Of a DNA stretch of 64,000 bases, positions 46,919-56,296 are shown in pieces. The DNA lies in the NCBI RefSeq assembly GCF_003634825.1, contig NZ_RBXD01000001.1, forward strand, positions 1 to 64,000, given 5' to 3'. The notes under the pieces were generated by a model, which saw only the letters and a program-made list of their open reading frames with translations, did no database searches and was not told the origin of the DNA. Within the stretch, counting starts at the first letter, position 1, and each line of letters opens with the position of its first letter. The stretch is from Flavobacterium sp. 123 (GTDB taxonomy: Bacteria; Bacteroidota; Bacteroidia; Flavobacteriales; Flavobacteriaceae). A program made the translations under genes and the position numbers.

Positions 46919-46926
46919 CAAATATA
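46919..46926 (-). promoter_or_regulatory. Possible tamB -7 element
   Basis: TATATTTG on the minus strand is a perfect TAnnTTTG. It would give a leader of roughly 50 nt to the in-frame region ending at 46863. Confidence 0.4.
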
Positions 46927-46947
46927 ATTCAAAATTTGTGCCTTTAT

Positions 46948-47970
46948 ATGCAAAATCCAGAGGTTTTTATTCTTGCCATCGAAAGTTCTTGTGACGATAC
47001 CGCAGCAGCAGTTTTACATAACGATAAAGTATTATCTAATGTTGTCGCTAATCAGCTAATTCACAATCAATACGGCGGTGTAGTTCCTGAATTAGCATCC
47101 AGAGCACATCAACAAAATATTGTTCCAGTTATTGATGCTGCACTTCAAAAAGCAAATATACAAAAAGAACAATTGTCAGCAATTGCTTTTACGCAAGGAC
47201 CAGGACTTATGGGATCACTTCTTGTTGGTAGTTCCTTTGCAAAATCATTAGCTTTAGCTTTACAAATCCCATTAGTAGCTGTAAATCATATGCATGCGCA
47301 CATTTTAGCTCATTTTATTGACGAAGAAGGATTTGACAAACCTACTTTTCCTTTTTTAGCATTGACCATAAGCGGTGGACATACGCAAATCGTAAAAGTG
47401 GATGGTTTTTTTGAAATGACAATTATCGGAGAAACTACAGATGATGCCGTTGGCGAAGCTTTTGACAAAAGTGCAAAAATATTAGGTCTTCCTTATCCTG
47501 GTGGTCCATTAGTTGATAAATATGCCCAATTGGGTAACCCAAAAGCTTTTGCTTTTACAAAACCAAAAGTTCCAGGAATGGACTTTAGTTTTTCTGGATT
47601 AAAAACAGCTATTTTATATTTCATCCAAAAGAAAAAAATAGAAAATCCCGATTTTATTGAAGAAAATCTAAACGATATCTGCGCTTCTATACAGCATACA
47701 ATCATTGAGATTTTAATGGATAAGCTAAAACTAGCCGTAAAAGAAACTGGTATAAAACAAATAGCTATTGGCGGTGGTGTTTCTGCTAATTCTGGCATTC
47801 GAAACACATTAAAAGAAACAGAGAAAAAATACGGTTGGAAAACCTTTATCCCTAAATTTGAATATACTACCGATAATGCTGCAATGATTGGAATTGTAGG
47901 TTATCAAAAATTTTTACATCAAAATTTCGAAGCTTCATCAGTCGTTTCTAAAGCACGAATTCAATTCTAA
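46948..47970 (+). CDS. tsaD: tRNA N6-adenosine threonylcarbamoyltransferase
   Basis: The protein is 340 residues from the ATG at 46948 (MQNPEVFILAIESSCDDTAAAV). The ASKHA-fold TsaD transfers threonylcarbamoyl to A37 of ANN-decoding tRNAs. Metal-site histidines are in NHMHAH near residue 113; the nucleotide-binding GGHTQIV, GGPLVDKYA and IGGGVSANSG loops are present. The partners tsaB, tsaC and tsaE are elsewhere. It starts a plus-strand group with rsmE 3 bp after its stop. Confidence 0.95.
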   Translation: MQNPEVFILAIESSCDDTAAAVLHNDKVLSNVVANQLIHNQYGGVVPELASRAHQQNIVPVIDAALQKANIQKEQLSAIAFTQGPGLMGSLLVGSSFAKSLALALQIPLVAVNHMHAHILAHFIDEEGFDKPTFPFLALTISGGHTQIVKVDGFFEMTIIGETTDDAVGEAFDKSAKILGLPYPGGPLVDKYAQLGNPKAFAFTKPKVPGMDFSFSGLKTAILYFIQKKKIENPDFIEENLNDICASIQHTIIEILMDKLKLAVKETGIKQIAIGGGVSANSGIRNTLKETEKKYGWKTFIPKFEYTTDNAAMIGIVGYQKFLHQNFEASSVVSKARIQF

Positions 47971-47973
47971 TCT

Positions 47974-48681
47974 ATGCAATTATTTTACAATCCAAAAATA
48001 AACGAACTTACTGAAGACTTTTCATTTGATAAAGAGGAGAGCAAACATATCATTAAAGTATTACGTAAGAAAGATGGTGATATACTATACGTTACTAATG
48101 GTTTAGGTTTTCTTTTTAAAACAGAAATTACTTTAGCTTCAGATAGCAAATGCACCGTTAAAATTCTTTCTTTCGAAAAAAAGGAAGCACCAAAATTTCA
48201 CTTACATCTTGCTGTTGCTCCTACTAAAATGAATGATCGTTACGAATGGTTTTTAGAAAAAGCTACCGAAATTGGCATTCAGGAAATAACCCCGATTATA
48301 TGTGATCGCTCCGAAAGAAAAGTAACCAACAACGAACGATTTGACAAAATCATTCTGTCAGCAATGAAACAATCTAATGAATTGTATTTACCAAAACTGA
48401 ATGAAGCCATTTCTTTTAAAGAATTTATCAAACGTAAAAATGAAGGAGCGCAATTAATTGCTCATTGTGAAGAAACAGATAAAAAAACACTCAAATCTGT
48501 TTTGAAAACAAATGAAAATGTAACTTTACTAATAGGTCCTGAAGGTGATTTTTCTGAAAAAGAAATTGCTCTAGCCTTAGATAATAATTACAACCCTGTG
48601 TCATTAGGAAATACAAGATTACGCACCGAAACAGCAGCAATTGTAGCTTGCCACAGTGTTGTTTTTTTTAATGAGAATTAA
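47974..48681 (+). CDS. rsmE: 16S rRNA m3U1498 methyltransferase
   Basis: The protein is 235 residues. An N-terminal PUA-like region (EESKHIIKVLRKKDGD) is followed by a SPOUT domain with the trefoil-knot motifs: EITPIICDRSERK, then LLIGPEGDFSEKEI and SLGNTRLRTETA, which bind SAM. It modifies U1498 in the 30S subunit. It begins 3 bp after tsaD and is followed by the DUF4159 gene by 20 bp, in one operon. Confidence 0.94.
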   Translation: MQLFYNPKINELTEDFSFDKEESKHIIKVLRKKDGDILYVTNGLGFLFKTEITLASDSKCTVKILSFEKKEAPKFHLHLAVAPTKMNDRYEWFLEKATEIGIQEITPIICDRSERKVTNNERFDKIILSAMKQSNELYLPKLNEAISFKEFIKRKNEGAQLIAHCEETDKKTLKSVLKTNENVTLLIGPEGDFSEKEIALALDNNYNPVSLGNTRLRTETAAIVACHSVVFFNEN

Positions 48682-48701
48682 ATATTTTATTCCTATAAAT
48701 T

Positions 48702-49340
48702 ATGAGAAAAATATCTTTCTTGTTTTTTTTTATTTGTATCAATTGTTACTCGCAAGAAATAGCTTTGGTAAAATATAAGGGTGGTGGAGATTGGTATGCA
48801 AATCCAACTTCATTGTCTAATTTGATAAAGTATTGCAACGCCACAATTAATACCAAAATAAAGGCCAAACCCGCTATAGTAGAACCCAGCAATCCTGATT
48901 TATTTTCGTATCCATATATTCATATGACTGGGCACGGAAATGTTGTTTTTAGCGATTCTGATGTGACTAATTTGCGGAATTATATGCGCGCTGGTGGATT
49001 TCTGCATATTGATGATAATTACGGATTAAATCAATACATTAGAAAAGAAATAAAGAAAATATTCCCGGAAAATGATTTGGTTGAAATCCCCGCTAATCAC
49101 CCCATTTTTCAAAAACCATTCCTCTTCCCTGCTGGATTACCAAAAATACATGAGCACGATGGAAAACGTCCTCAAGCTTTTGGGATATTTATAAATTCAC
49201 GATTAGTTCTTCTCTATACTTATGAATGTGATTTAGGAGATGGTTGGGAAGATCCTGAAGTTCACAATGACCCCATTGATGTTCGAGAAAAAGCATTAAA
49301 AATGGGTGCAAATATTATGAATTATATCTTTACAAATTAA
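48702..49340 (+). CDS. DUF4159-family secreted protein
   Basis: The protein is 212 residues with a signal peptide (about 1-17, ending CYS). It matches DUF4159, which has a GATase1-like fold, with YIHMTGHGNVVFSD, GGFLHIDDNYG, the ANHPIF motif and YTYECDLGDGWEDPEVHNDP. The family's reaction is not known. It probably acts in the periplasm. It is transcriptionally linked with rsmE and the SpoU methyltransferase, starting 3 bp before the latter. Confidence 0.86.
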   Translation: MRKISFLFFFICINCYSQEIALVKYKGGGDWYANPTSLSNLIKYCNATINTKIKAKPAIVEPSNPDLFSYPYIHMTGHGNVVFSDSDVTNLRNYMRAGGFLHIDDNYGLNQYIRKEIKKIFPENDLVEIPANHPIFQKPFLFPAGLPKIHEHDGKRPQAFGIFINSRLVLLYTYECDLGDGWEDPEVHNDPIDVREKALKMGANIMNYIFTN

Positions 49341-49343
49341 TAG

Positions 49344-49868
49344 ATGTCAGTGCAACTAATACACGAAGAACTCCCTTTTGAAAAGAAAACATTTCCAATA
49401 ATTTTGGTATGTGATCACATTTATTTCCAACAAAATATTGGTTCAATTTTCAGAATTAGTGAAGCATTTGGGGTTGAAAAAATAATTTTTACAGGAAAAG
49501 ATATTCCTCTAAATCCTAGAAAAATAAATAAAACTTCCCGAAGCACGCATTTACATATTCCTTACACAGTCATTGAAGAAACTACTGATTTAATTGATTA
49601 TTTATTGACTGAAGACCTCGAAGTAATTGCATTAGAAATAACTAGCAATAGCAAGCCCCTTAAAGAAGTAGTCATTCCTGATTTAAAGAAAATTGCTTTA
49701 GTGATTGGAAGTGAAATAAACGGAATAAGTGATGGCATTTTAAACATTTCAAACCAAATTGTACATATTAATATGTTTGGAGAAAACAGCAGCATGAATG
49801 TGGTACAAGCCGTAAGTATTGCGTTATACGAAATCACATCTTTAAAAATCGCATCCAATAAAAAGTAA
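49344..49868 (+). CDS. TrmH/SpoU-family RNA 2'-O-methyltransferase
   Basis: The protein is 174 residues, a stand-alone SPOUT domain without the extra RNA-binding region of RlmB. Motif 1 is FQQNIGSIFRISEAFG, motif 2 ALVIGSEINGIS and motif 3 INMFGENSSMNVVQAVSIAL. A tRNA ribose target such as position 18 or 34 is likely; exact specificity cannot be read. It ends the group that starts with tsaD. Confidence 0.9.
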   Translation: MSVQLIHEELPFEKKTFPIILVCDHIYFQQNIGSIFRISEAFGVEKIIFTGKDIPLNPRKINKTSRSTHLHIPYTVIEETTDLIDYLLTEDLEVIALEITSNSKPLKEVVIPDLKKIALVIGSEINGISDGILNISNQIVHINMFGENSSMNVVQAVSIALYEITSLKIASNKK

Positions 49869-49974
49869 TCTTTTTCATATTTTTTTATCAAATATTTTTT
49901 TTATCAAATAAATTGTTATAAAATTGTAATACTATTAATAAAAATCATTTATTTATAACAAACCCCCAATTATT

Positions 49975-50925
49975 ATGAAAAAAATTGTTTTAATCGCCGT
50001 TGTTGCATCAATGCTTTTCTCGTGTCAAAACGACGAATCAGGAGCTGCAAATACAGAAACTAGTGCTATAACAAAACGGAATTGTGCTGCCCAAGATGTC
50101 TTAGAAGCACAATTAAAAGCGGATCCAACCTTAGCCTTACGAATGAATGAAATAGAAGCTTTTTCCCAAAAAGCAATTCTAACGGGAAGATTAGTAAACG
50201 GGAAAGTAATAATTCCTGTTGTCGTAAATGTTCTCTATAGAACAGCCGCCGAAAATATTTCTGACGCACAAATACAATCTCAAATTGATGTGCTAAACCA
50301 AGATTACACCGCTACAAATGCTGATTTTAGTAGTACACCTGCTGAATTTTCTGGAGTTGCAGCAAATGTTGGGATTACTTTTGAGTTAGTAAAAATAAAC
50401 CGAAAAGCAACTACAAAATCATCTTGGGGAACCAGAGATGCTATGAAAAAAACAAAACAAGGTGGATTAGACCCAACATCACCTGCGACAAATCTTAACA
50501 TCTGGGCCTGTACAATAGGTGGTGGAATATTAGGTTATGCACAATTTCCTGGAGGAAGCGCTGCTACTGATGGAGTTGTAATTGATTCTAAATATTTTGG
50601 TTTATCAAGTGCTGCTAGTTATCCATACAACTTAGGAAGAACTGCTAGTCATGAAGTGGGTCACTGGATGAATCTTAGACACATATGGGGTGATGCTTCT
50701 TGCGGAGATGATTTAGTTGCAGATACACCAGTTCATAAAACATCTAACTTTGGAGTACCTGTCTATCCATATGTAAGTACTTGTTTACCTGCACATAACG
50801 AAATGACAATGAACTACATGGATTATACGGATGACAGAGGTATGTATATGTTCACGAATGGTCAAAAAGCTAGAATGTCTGCTCTGTTTGTTGCCGGTGG
50901 CGCAAGAGCAGGTTTTGGAATATAA
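49975..50925 (+). CDS. M43 (pappalysin/cytophagalysin-like) zinc metalloprotease lipoprotein
   Basis: The protein is 316 residues with lipoprotein signal MKKIVLIAVVASMLFSCQN (Cys17). The zinc site is HEVGHWMNLRHIWGD near residues 225-239, with a Met-turn in MNYMDYTDD near residue 280. Metzincins of this family degrade extracellular proteins. The enzyme is shorter than secreted multi-domain members and carries no type IX C-terminal sorting domain; as a lipoprotein it would stay at the cell surface or in the periplasm. It is alone between upstream poly-T DNA and a strong terminator. Confidence 0.9.
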   Translation: MKKIVLIAVVASMLFSCQNDESGAANTETSAITKRNCAAQDVLEAQLKADPTLALRMNEIEAFSQKAILTGRLVNGKVIIPVVVNVLYRTAAENISDAQIQSQIDVLNQDYTATNADFSSTPAEFSGVAANVGITFELVKINRKATTKSSWGTRDAMKKTKQGGLDPTSPATNLNIWACTIGGGILGYAQFPGGSAATDGVVIDSKYFGLSSAASYPYNLGRTASHEVGHWMNLRHIWGDASCGDDLVADTPVHKTSNFGVPVYPYVSTCLPAHNEMTMNYMDYTDDRGMYMFTNGQKARMSALFVAGGARAGFGI

Positions 50926-50945
50926 TTTTTTTTTTTAGATTTTTT

Positions 50946-50977
50946 AAACTCGCTACTTGTTAGCGAGTTTTTTTTAT
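50946..50977 (+). terminator. Terminator of the M43 protease gene
   Basis: Perfect arms AAACTCGCTA and TAGCGAGTTT with a CTTGT loop and a T-run. Confidence 0.87.
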
Positions 50978-51001
50978 CTTTATATCCTAAAAAAAAAATA
51001 A

Positions 51002-52093
51002 ATGATTACATCAAAAGTTATTGCAAATGGAATTCTAAGAGCTATTGCTTATTTGATTTTGACTGCTTTGATTCTTTATTTTTTATATCAAATACAATCC
51101 GTCTTAATTTACTTAGTAATTGCGTTAATCCTAACACTTATAGGAAATCCAATTTTAGATTTCTTCAAAAAAAGATTACGATTCAACCATACTTTCGCTA
51201 CAATTACAACTCTTTTAATTTTTATTTTAATTATCGCTGGACTAATAACCATGTTCGTCCCTTTAATCCTAAGTCAAGGACAGAATTTATCCTTGTTAAA
51301 CACTGTTGAAATAGAAAAAAACAGTTTGCAATTAATCAATCAAATAGCCGCTTTTTTAGAAAGTCATCATATCGATTCCTCCAAAGTATTAAAGGAGGCT
51401 AATATTACATCTAAAATAAATTTTGGAATCGTAACTGATTTTTTAAATGTAATTCTTGGTACTATAAGCAGTTTTGGAATGGGTCTAGCTTCTGTTCTAT
51501 TTATTACTTTTTTCTTTTTAAAAGATAGATTGTATTTCATCATTAGTGCCAAAAAATTAATTCCAGACAGTCACGAAGAACAAATTTTAAATTCTTTAGA
51601 AAAAATTAATCATTTACTATCGCGTTATTTTATTGGTCTGCTAATTCAACTGTTTATTGTTTTTATTTTATATCTGGTTGTTCTAATTATTTTTGACATT
51701 CCAAATGCTATTATTATCGCTTTTTTATGTGCCGTCTTAAATATCATTCCATACATAGGTCCATTGATTGCTTCTCTTTTGGCAGCAGCTTTAACAATGT
51801 TAAGTCACTTAGGAAATGATTTTCAAACGGATATTTTACCCGCTACAATTTATGTATTAATTGGATTTTGGATTGTACAAATTTTAGACAACAACATTTC
51901 TCAGCCCATAATTTTTTCCAAAAGTGTTAGTTCACATCCATTAGAAATTTTTCTGGTAATTCTTATTGCTGGTTTTCTTTTTGGTATTTTAGGTATGGTA
52001 ATCGCAGTTCCTTTATACACCATATTTAAAGTAATTGGAAAGGAATTTTTCCCTGAAAACGTTGTTATTCAGTTATTAACTAAAAATATTTAA
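51002..52093 (+). CDS. AI-2E-family (PerM/YdiK-like) membrane permease
   Basis: The protein is 363 residues with about seven or eight membrane segments. It has the early YLVIALILTLIGNPILDF, a long soluble loop (about 85-150) and the conserved VLNIIPYIGPLIASLLAA and QPIIFSKSVSSHPLEIFLVIL. The AI-2 export label is historical; Na+/H+ antiport or other efflux roles have been reported for members. It is followed by a methyltransferase gene 2 bp after the stop. Confidence 0.88.
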   Translation: MITSKVIANGILRAIAYLILTALILYFLYQIQSVLIYLVIALILTLIGNPILDFFKKRLRFNHTFATITTLLIFILIIAGLITMFVPLILSQGQNLSLLNTVEIEKNSLQLINQIAAFLESHHIDSSKVLKEANITSKINFGIVTDFLNVILGTISSFGMGLASVLFITFFFLKDRLYFIISAKKLIPDSHEEQILNSLEKINHLLSRYFIGLLIQLFIVFILYLVVLIIFDIPNAIIIAFLCAVLNIIPYIGPLIASLLAAALTMLSHLGNDFQTDILPATIYVLIGFWIVQILDNNISQPIIFSKSVSSHPLEIFLVILIAGFLFGILGMVIAVPLYTIFKVIGKEFFPENVVIQLLTKNI

Positions 52094-52095
52094 TT

Positions 52096-53277
52096 TTGGA
52101 TTTAACACTTCTAAATCCCAATATTCAAGAATTTATTAATGCCAATATTGATGTAAAAATCACGAAATTAGCATTGCAAAAAAATCCTTTCCCAAATGTG
52201 GATTGGATTTCTATTTTAAATCAAATTGAAGCTAAAACTAAAGCTAAGGATAAACTTCCAACATGGTTTGCAACTAAAGATATTATTTACCCAAGTAAAA
52301 TTTCTATAGAACAAACCTCATCAGAAAAAACAGCTTTATATAAATCAACGCTCGTTTCAGGTGATAGTTTAATTGATTTAACAGGAGGTTTTGGAGTGGA
52401 TGATTATTATTTTTCAAAAAGAATTAATACCATTGCGCATTGCGAAATCAATCTAGAATTATCAGATTTAGTTAAGCATAATTTTGAACAATTAGAGGTA
52501 AAAAACTGTTCCTGCTATAAAGGAGATAGTTTAACAACATTATCTTCATTAAACCAAAAATGGGATTGGATTTATATTGATCCTTCGAGACGGAATGATG
52601 CCAAAGGAAAAGTCTTTATGCTCAAAGACTGTTTGCCAAATGTGCCCGAAAATCTTGATTTTTATTTTAAAAACTCAAATGCTATTTTAATAAAAACAGC
52701 TCCTTTGCTAGATATTTCGGCAGGTTTGTCTGAATTGAAAAACGTAAAAAACATTCATATTGTAGCTTTAGATAATGAAGTAAAAGAACTTTTATGGGAA
52801 TTACATAAAGACTATTCTGGCGAAATAACAATTAAAACTATTAATATTTTAAAGGATAAAACAGAAAGTTTTGATTTTGTTTTAAATCAAGAACAGAGAG
52901 TTCCTTCTTACAGTTTGCCACAGAAATATTTATATGAAGCTAATAATGCCATAATGAAATCAGGTGGATTTGATGAAGTAAGTAATTTATATTCCATAAA
53001 CAAACTTCATAGGCATTCGCATTTATATACTTCAGAAAATTTAGTGGCTTTTCCAGGTAGAATTTTTGAAATCCAAAATTCAATTTCATACAATAAAACG
53101 GAAATGAAAATGCTTCTAGAAAATAAAAAAGCAAACATTACAATCCGAAATTTTCCAGATTCAGTTGAAGTCATCAGAAAAAAATGGAAAATAAAAGATG
53201 GAGGAAATATCTATTGTTTTTTTACAACTGATGTAAATAATAATAAAATAGTTTTAATTTGCACGAAAATAAAATAA
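52096..53277 (+). CDS. Class I SAM methyltransferase with THUMP-like C-terminal domain
   Basis: The protein is 393 residues and uses a TTG start (52096); no ATG lies near and the stop of the previous gene is 2 bp away. The SAM motif DLTGGFGVDDYYFS is followed by the acidic CEINLELS and a WIYIDPSRR (DPxRR) catalytic-type motif. Homologues in Bacteroidota are annotated as THUMP-like RNA methyltransferases, probably acting on tRNA or rRNA. It seems cotranscribed with the permease gene and the small secreted protein 3 bp downstream. Confidence 0.85.
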   Translation: MDLTLLNPNIQEFINANIDVKITKLALQKNPFPNVDWISILNQIEAKTKAKDKLPTWFATKDIIYPSKISIEQTSSEKTALYKSTLVSGDSLIDLTGGFGVDDYYFSKRINTIAHCEINLELSDLVKHNFEQLEVKNCSCYKGDSLTTLSSLNQKWDWIYIDPSRRNDAKGKVFMLKDCLPNVPENLDFYFKNSNAILIKTAPLLDISAGLSELKNVKNIHIVALDNEVKELLWELHKDYSGEITIKTINILKDKTESFDFVLNQEQRVPSYSLPQKYLYEANNAIMKSGGFDEVSNLYSINKLHRHSHLYTSENLVAFPGRIFEIQNSISYNKTEMKMLLENKKANITIRNFPDSVEVIRKKWKIKDGGNIYCFFTTDVNNNKIVLICTKIK

Positions 53278-53280
53278 TCA

Positions 53281-53847
53281 ATGAAACATCTATTATCCAT
53301 CTCTTTTTTTCTTTTAAGCGTAACTGTATTTGCCCAAACTCCATGTGAATTTAGCGCTAATGTAACTGATTCTATTGGTACTTATAAATCAACAAAAGAA
53401 TATATGATTTGCGAAAAAAATTTCGCAGAAACTTCTAGCTACATTTTCTTTTCAATAGCAGTGATAGATGGATTACCTACCTTAAATGTTCAATTAATCC
53501 AAAAAAGTAAATCATTCCTAAAAGCAAACTGTTTTGATAAAAATTCTAAACTCTTTCTCCAACTAAACAATGGTAAAGTGATCACTTTACTTCATATAGA
53601 GCAAGAAGATTGTGGTACATTGTTGCGGGATGATAAAGGTTTTGATAATAGAATAATGATAGGTTCTTTTATGTTTATGAAAGATAGTTTTGAGGATTTA
53701 AAAAGTTCGCCTGTATCAATGATGAGAATAAAATACCTTACCGATACTGAGGATTATGTTCTTAAAAAACAATTTAAATCAGAACTAAATAATGAAATTT
53801 ACGAGCCTGAAACTTATTTTATAAACAACCTGCATTGCATCGAATAA
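53281..53847 (+). CDS. Small secreted protein of unknown function
   Basis: The protein is 188 residues. It has a signal peptide (MKHLLSISFFLLSVTVFAQT), then a beta-rich domain with four cysteines after the signal region (TPCEFS, ICEKNF, NCFDKN, EDCGTL) and a C-terminal NLHCIE. I recognise no family. It follows the methyltransferase by 3 bp, so it probably shares the transcript. Its stop abuts the convergent dipeptidase gene with no gap. Confidence 0.7.
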   Translation: MKHLLSISFFLLSVTVFAQTPCEFSANVTDSIGTYKSTKEYMICEKNFAETSSYIFFSIAVIDGLPTLNVQLIQKSKSFLKANCFDKNSKLFLQLNNGKVITLLHIEQEDCGTLLRDDKGFDNRIMIGSFMFMKDSFEDLKSSPVSMMRIKYLTDTEDYVLKKQFKSELNNEIYEPETYFINNLHCIE

Positions 53848-54510
53848 TTATTCGCAATTCCATTTAGTGTTTGAAACCTTATCGTTTAGGGCTGATTTCA
53901 AGTTATAATGCCACCATTCTGAATCAAAAGAATTGAATCCTTTTTTGATCATTATTTTCTTTAATAGCTTTCTGTTGTTTTTAACCTCATCAGAAATATT
54001 TTGATAATTATGACTCGCTTCTTCTCCAAAAAAGTCGAAAGGAGTTCCCATGTCCAATTCTTTGCCTGTGCTGCTATAAACAAGAGTGATATCAACAGCA
54101 CCACCTCTATTATGTATGGAACCTTTGGCTGGATCCGCAACATATTTAGGATTAGAAACTATTTCCCACATTCTTTTTTGAATAGCTAAAGGTCTGTAAC
54201 AATCAAAGATTTTGATTCTAAAACCTTTTTTAACAAATACTTTATTTGCTTCTATAAGTGCTTTGACCGTTTTTAAACGCAAAAAACATTCGGCACAGTC
54301 ATATACTTTTGATTTCAAAAAATTATCCTCCGAAGCATACTTCATGTCATAAACAAAGTCTTGACTATATGAATTCAAATTAACAAAAGTAGTATCACTA
54401 ATAATGCTGCTGTTTTCAATTTCAGCAGTTAAGATACCATTTTGTGATTTACAAGAAACAATCCAAAAAAGAGCTATTAAAACAAGGGATGGTTTTAAGA
54501 ATAAAGTCAT
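53848..54510 (-). CDS. M15 D-alanyl-D-alanine dipeptidase, VanX-like lipoprotein
   Basis: The protein is 220 residues with lipoprotein signal (Cys20 in WIVSCKSQNG). VanX/DdpX zinc motifs are intact: GSIHNRGGAVDITLVY and SEWWHYN, plus the DCYRPLAIQ segment. The enzyme cleaves D-Ala-D-Ala, usually for peptidoglycan recycling. No vanA/vanH/vanS/vanR gene is nearby, so I do not call it vancomycin resistance. Its stop is directly adjacent to that of 53281-53847 and no shared terminator is visible. Confidence 0.9.
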   Translation of the reverse strand: MTLFLKPSLVLIALFWIVSCKSQNGILTAEIENSSIISDTTFVNLNSYSQDFVYDMKYASEDNFLKSKVYDCAECFLRLKTVKALIEANKVFVKKGFRIKIFDCYRPLAIQKRMWEIVSNPKYVADPAKGSIHNRGGAVDITLVYSSTGKELDMGTPFDFFGEEASHNYQNISDEVKNNRKLLKKIMIKKGFNSFDSEWWHYNLKSALNDKVSNTKWNCE

Positions 54511-54576
54511 AAACAGATTTTTTATAAAATTATAACAATTATACTGATTTTATAGGTCTTCCGTTTTTAAAACTTT

Positions 54577-55641
54577 TTATTCTTTATAATACTTATTTCG
54601 GAACCAAAATGCAAGATTTACTAATGCAATTAATGCAGGAACTTCAACTAATGGTCCAATCACACCCGCAAAAGCTTGCCCACTATTAATTCCAAAAACA
54701 CCTATTGCAACGGCTATTGCTAATTCAAAATTATTTCCTGTTGCTGTAAATGCAATTGCTGTAGACTTAGAATAATCTGCTCCAAAATTTTTACCTATAA
54801 AAAAGCTAATGACAAACATAATAGCAAAATAAATCACTAGCGGCAAAGCAATTCGTGCTACGTCCATAGGAATTTGAACAATTAATTCTCCTTTTAGACT
54901 AAACATTAAAACGATAGTAAATAACAAAGCAATTAAAGTAATAGGAGAAATTACAGGTACATATTTAGTTTGAAACCACTCCTCCCCTTTTAACTTTATT
55001 AATACATACCGACTTATAAAACCTAGAGCAAAAGGAATCCCCAAATATATGCCAACACTCTCAGCAATTTGTCCAATACTAATAGCAACTTCAAAACCAG
55101 TATACCCAAAATAAGTAGGCAAAATAGTTATAAAAACATACGCATAGACACTGTATAACAATACTTGAAAAATACTATTTAACGCAATTAATCCTGCCGC
55201 ATATTCTCTATTTCCTCCTGCTAAATCATTCCAAACTACAACCATGGCAATGCAACGTGCTAAGCCTATTAATATTACCCCAATCATATACTCTGGATAT
55301 CCATTGAGAAAAAATAATGCTAAAAAAAACATCAATATTGGCCCTACAATCCAATTGAGAACTAAAGACGCAAAAAGTACTTTTGTATTTTTGAATACCT
55401 CTCCCATCTTAGAGTAATTAACTTTCGCTAAAGGCGGATACATCATCAAAATCAATCCTATCGCTAACGGAATATTAGTAGTTCCACTCGAAAACGAATT
55501 AATAAAATTGCTACTAGAAGGAATAAAATACCCTGTTGAAACTCCTATTGCCATAGCAAGAAAAATCCAAAGGGTAAGATACTGATCTAAAAAACTTAAT
55601 TTTTTCCTTTCTAATACAGGAGTACAATTAATTGCTGACAT
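54577..55641 (-). CDS. acr3: Arsenite efflux permease, ACR3 family
   Basis: The protein is 354 residues with about ten membrane helices, the ACR3 (not ArsB) type. The signature [18 protein letters not shown] has the conserved Cys needed for arsenite transport. Other matching parts are [12 protein letters not shown] and the final [15 protein letters not shown]. It exports As(III) and possibly Sb(III). It is the last gene of the arsR-DUF6428-arsC-acr3 operon and starts 1 bp after the arsC-like stop. Confidence 0.94.
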   Translation of the reverse strand: MSAINCTPVLERKKLSFLDQYLTLWIFLAMAIGVSTGYFIPSSSNFINSFSSGTTNIPLAIGLILMMYPPLAKVNYSKMGEVFKNTKVLFASLVLNWIVGPILMFFLALFFLNGYPEYMIGVILIGLARCIAMVVVWNDLAGGNREYAAGLIALNSIFQVLLYSVYAYVFITILPTYFGYTGFEVAISIGQIAESVGIYLGIPFALGFISRYVLIKLKGEEWFQTKYVPVISPITLIALLFTIVLMFSLKGELIVQIPMDVARIALPLVIYFAIMFVISFFIGKNFGADYSKSTAIAFTATGNNFELAIAVAIGVFGINSGQAFAGVIGPLVEVPALIALVNLAFWFRNKYYKE

Positions 55642-55642
55642 A

Positions 55643-56272
55643 TTATTTTTTTATTTGTGAGAAAACATAAACCATTTCAGTAGCAATTTGTAAACTACGC
55701 TCTTTGTATTTTTCTGCTTGTTGAGGAGTATTATCAAATGCTTTGGGGTCGTCAAAAGTTATTGGAATACGCTTTTCAGCCCCAGAAATAAATGGACAAC
55801 CACCATCCGCTTGCGAGCAAGTCATTATGGCTGCAAATTCACTTTGCGGATTAAATGCATCGTCATACGTTTTTGAAAATCCAATAATAGGATGTTCATT
55901 ATCACTATATTTTATGGAGTAAATCGGATTATTTCCTTCGGCAATAGTTTTAATTTTAAATCCTGATTGTTTCAATGTCTCTGCTACAACAGGAAATAAA
56001 GCAGTCGCTTCCGTTCCTCCTGAATAACAAAAAACATTTTTAATGTCAAAATAAGCAGCAATTGTTTGCGCCCATACTTGTGACAAATGACTACGTCTAG
56101 AATTATGAGTACAAATTAAATTAAGCCTAACTTCTTGTTCATTAGACACTTTATCTTGAATAAAATCAATAAGAGGCTGAAGTATGTTTTTACGTTCTTC
56201 TGAAATATTTTCAAAATTAAGAACACGAATTTCATTTTCTATTTCCTTGAATACGATTGTTTTAATTGACAT
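55643..56272 (-). CDS. arsC: Arsenate reductase, low-molecular-weight phosphatase type
   Basis: The protein is 209 residues. The P-loop CTHNSRR (CX5R, C54 to R60) is preceded by an about 50-residue N-terminal extension. It also has [16 protein letters not shown], and a late [11 protein letters not shown] with extra cysteines that could act as the resolving pair, as in the thioredoxin-coupled family. Expected reaction: As(V) to As(III), which the ACR3 pump 1 bp downstream exports. It is longer than the usual about 140-residue enzyme because of the N- and C-terminal additions. Confidence 0.9.
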   Translation of the reverse strand: MSIKTIVFKEIENEIRVLNFENISEERKNILQPLIDFIQDKVSNEQEVRLNLICTHNSRRSHLSQVWAQTIAAYFDIKNVFCYSGGTEATALFPVVAETLKQSGFKIKTIAEGNNPIYSIKYSDNEHPIIGFSKTYDDAFNPQSEFAAIMTCSQADGGCPFISGAEKRIPITFDDPKAFDNTPQQAEKYKERSLQIATEMVYVFSQIKK

Positions 56273-56296
56273 TTTTGAGTTTTAAAGTTTAATAAA

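Noticed and set aside
53848..54510. Vancomycin resistance determinant
   Set aside because: Only a VanX-like dipeptidase is present; no ligase, dehydrogenase or two-component genes are nearby, and Gram-negative outer membranes exclude the drug in any case.
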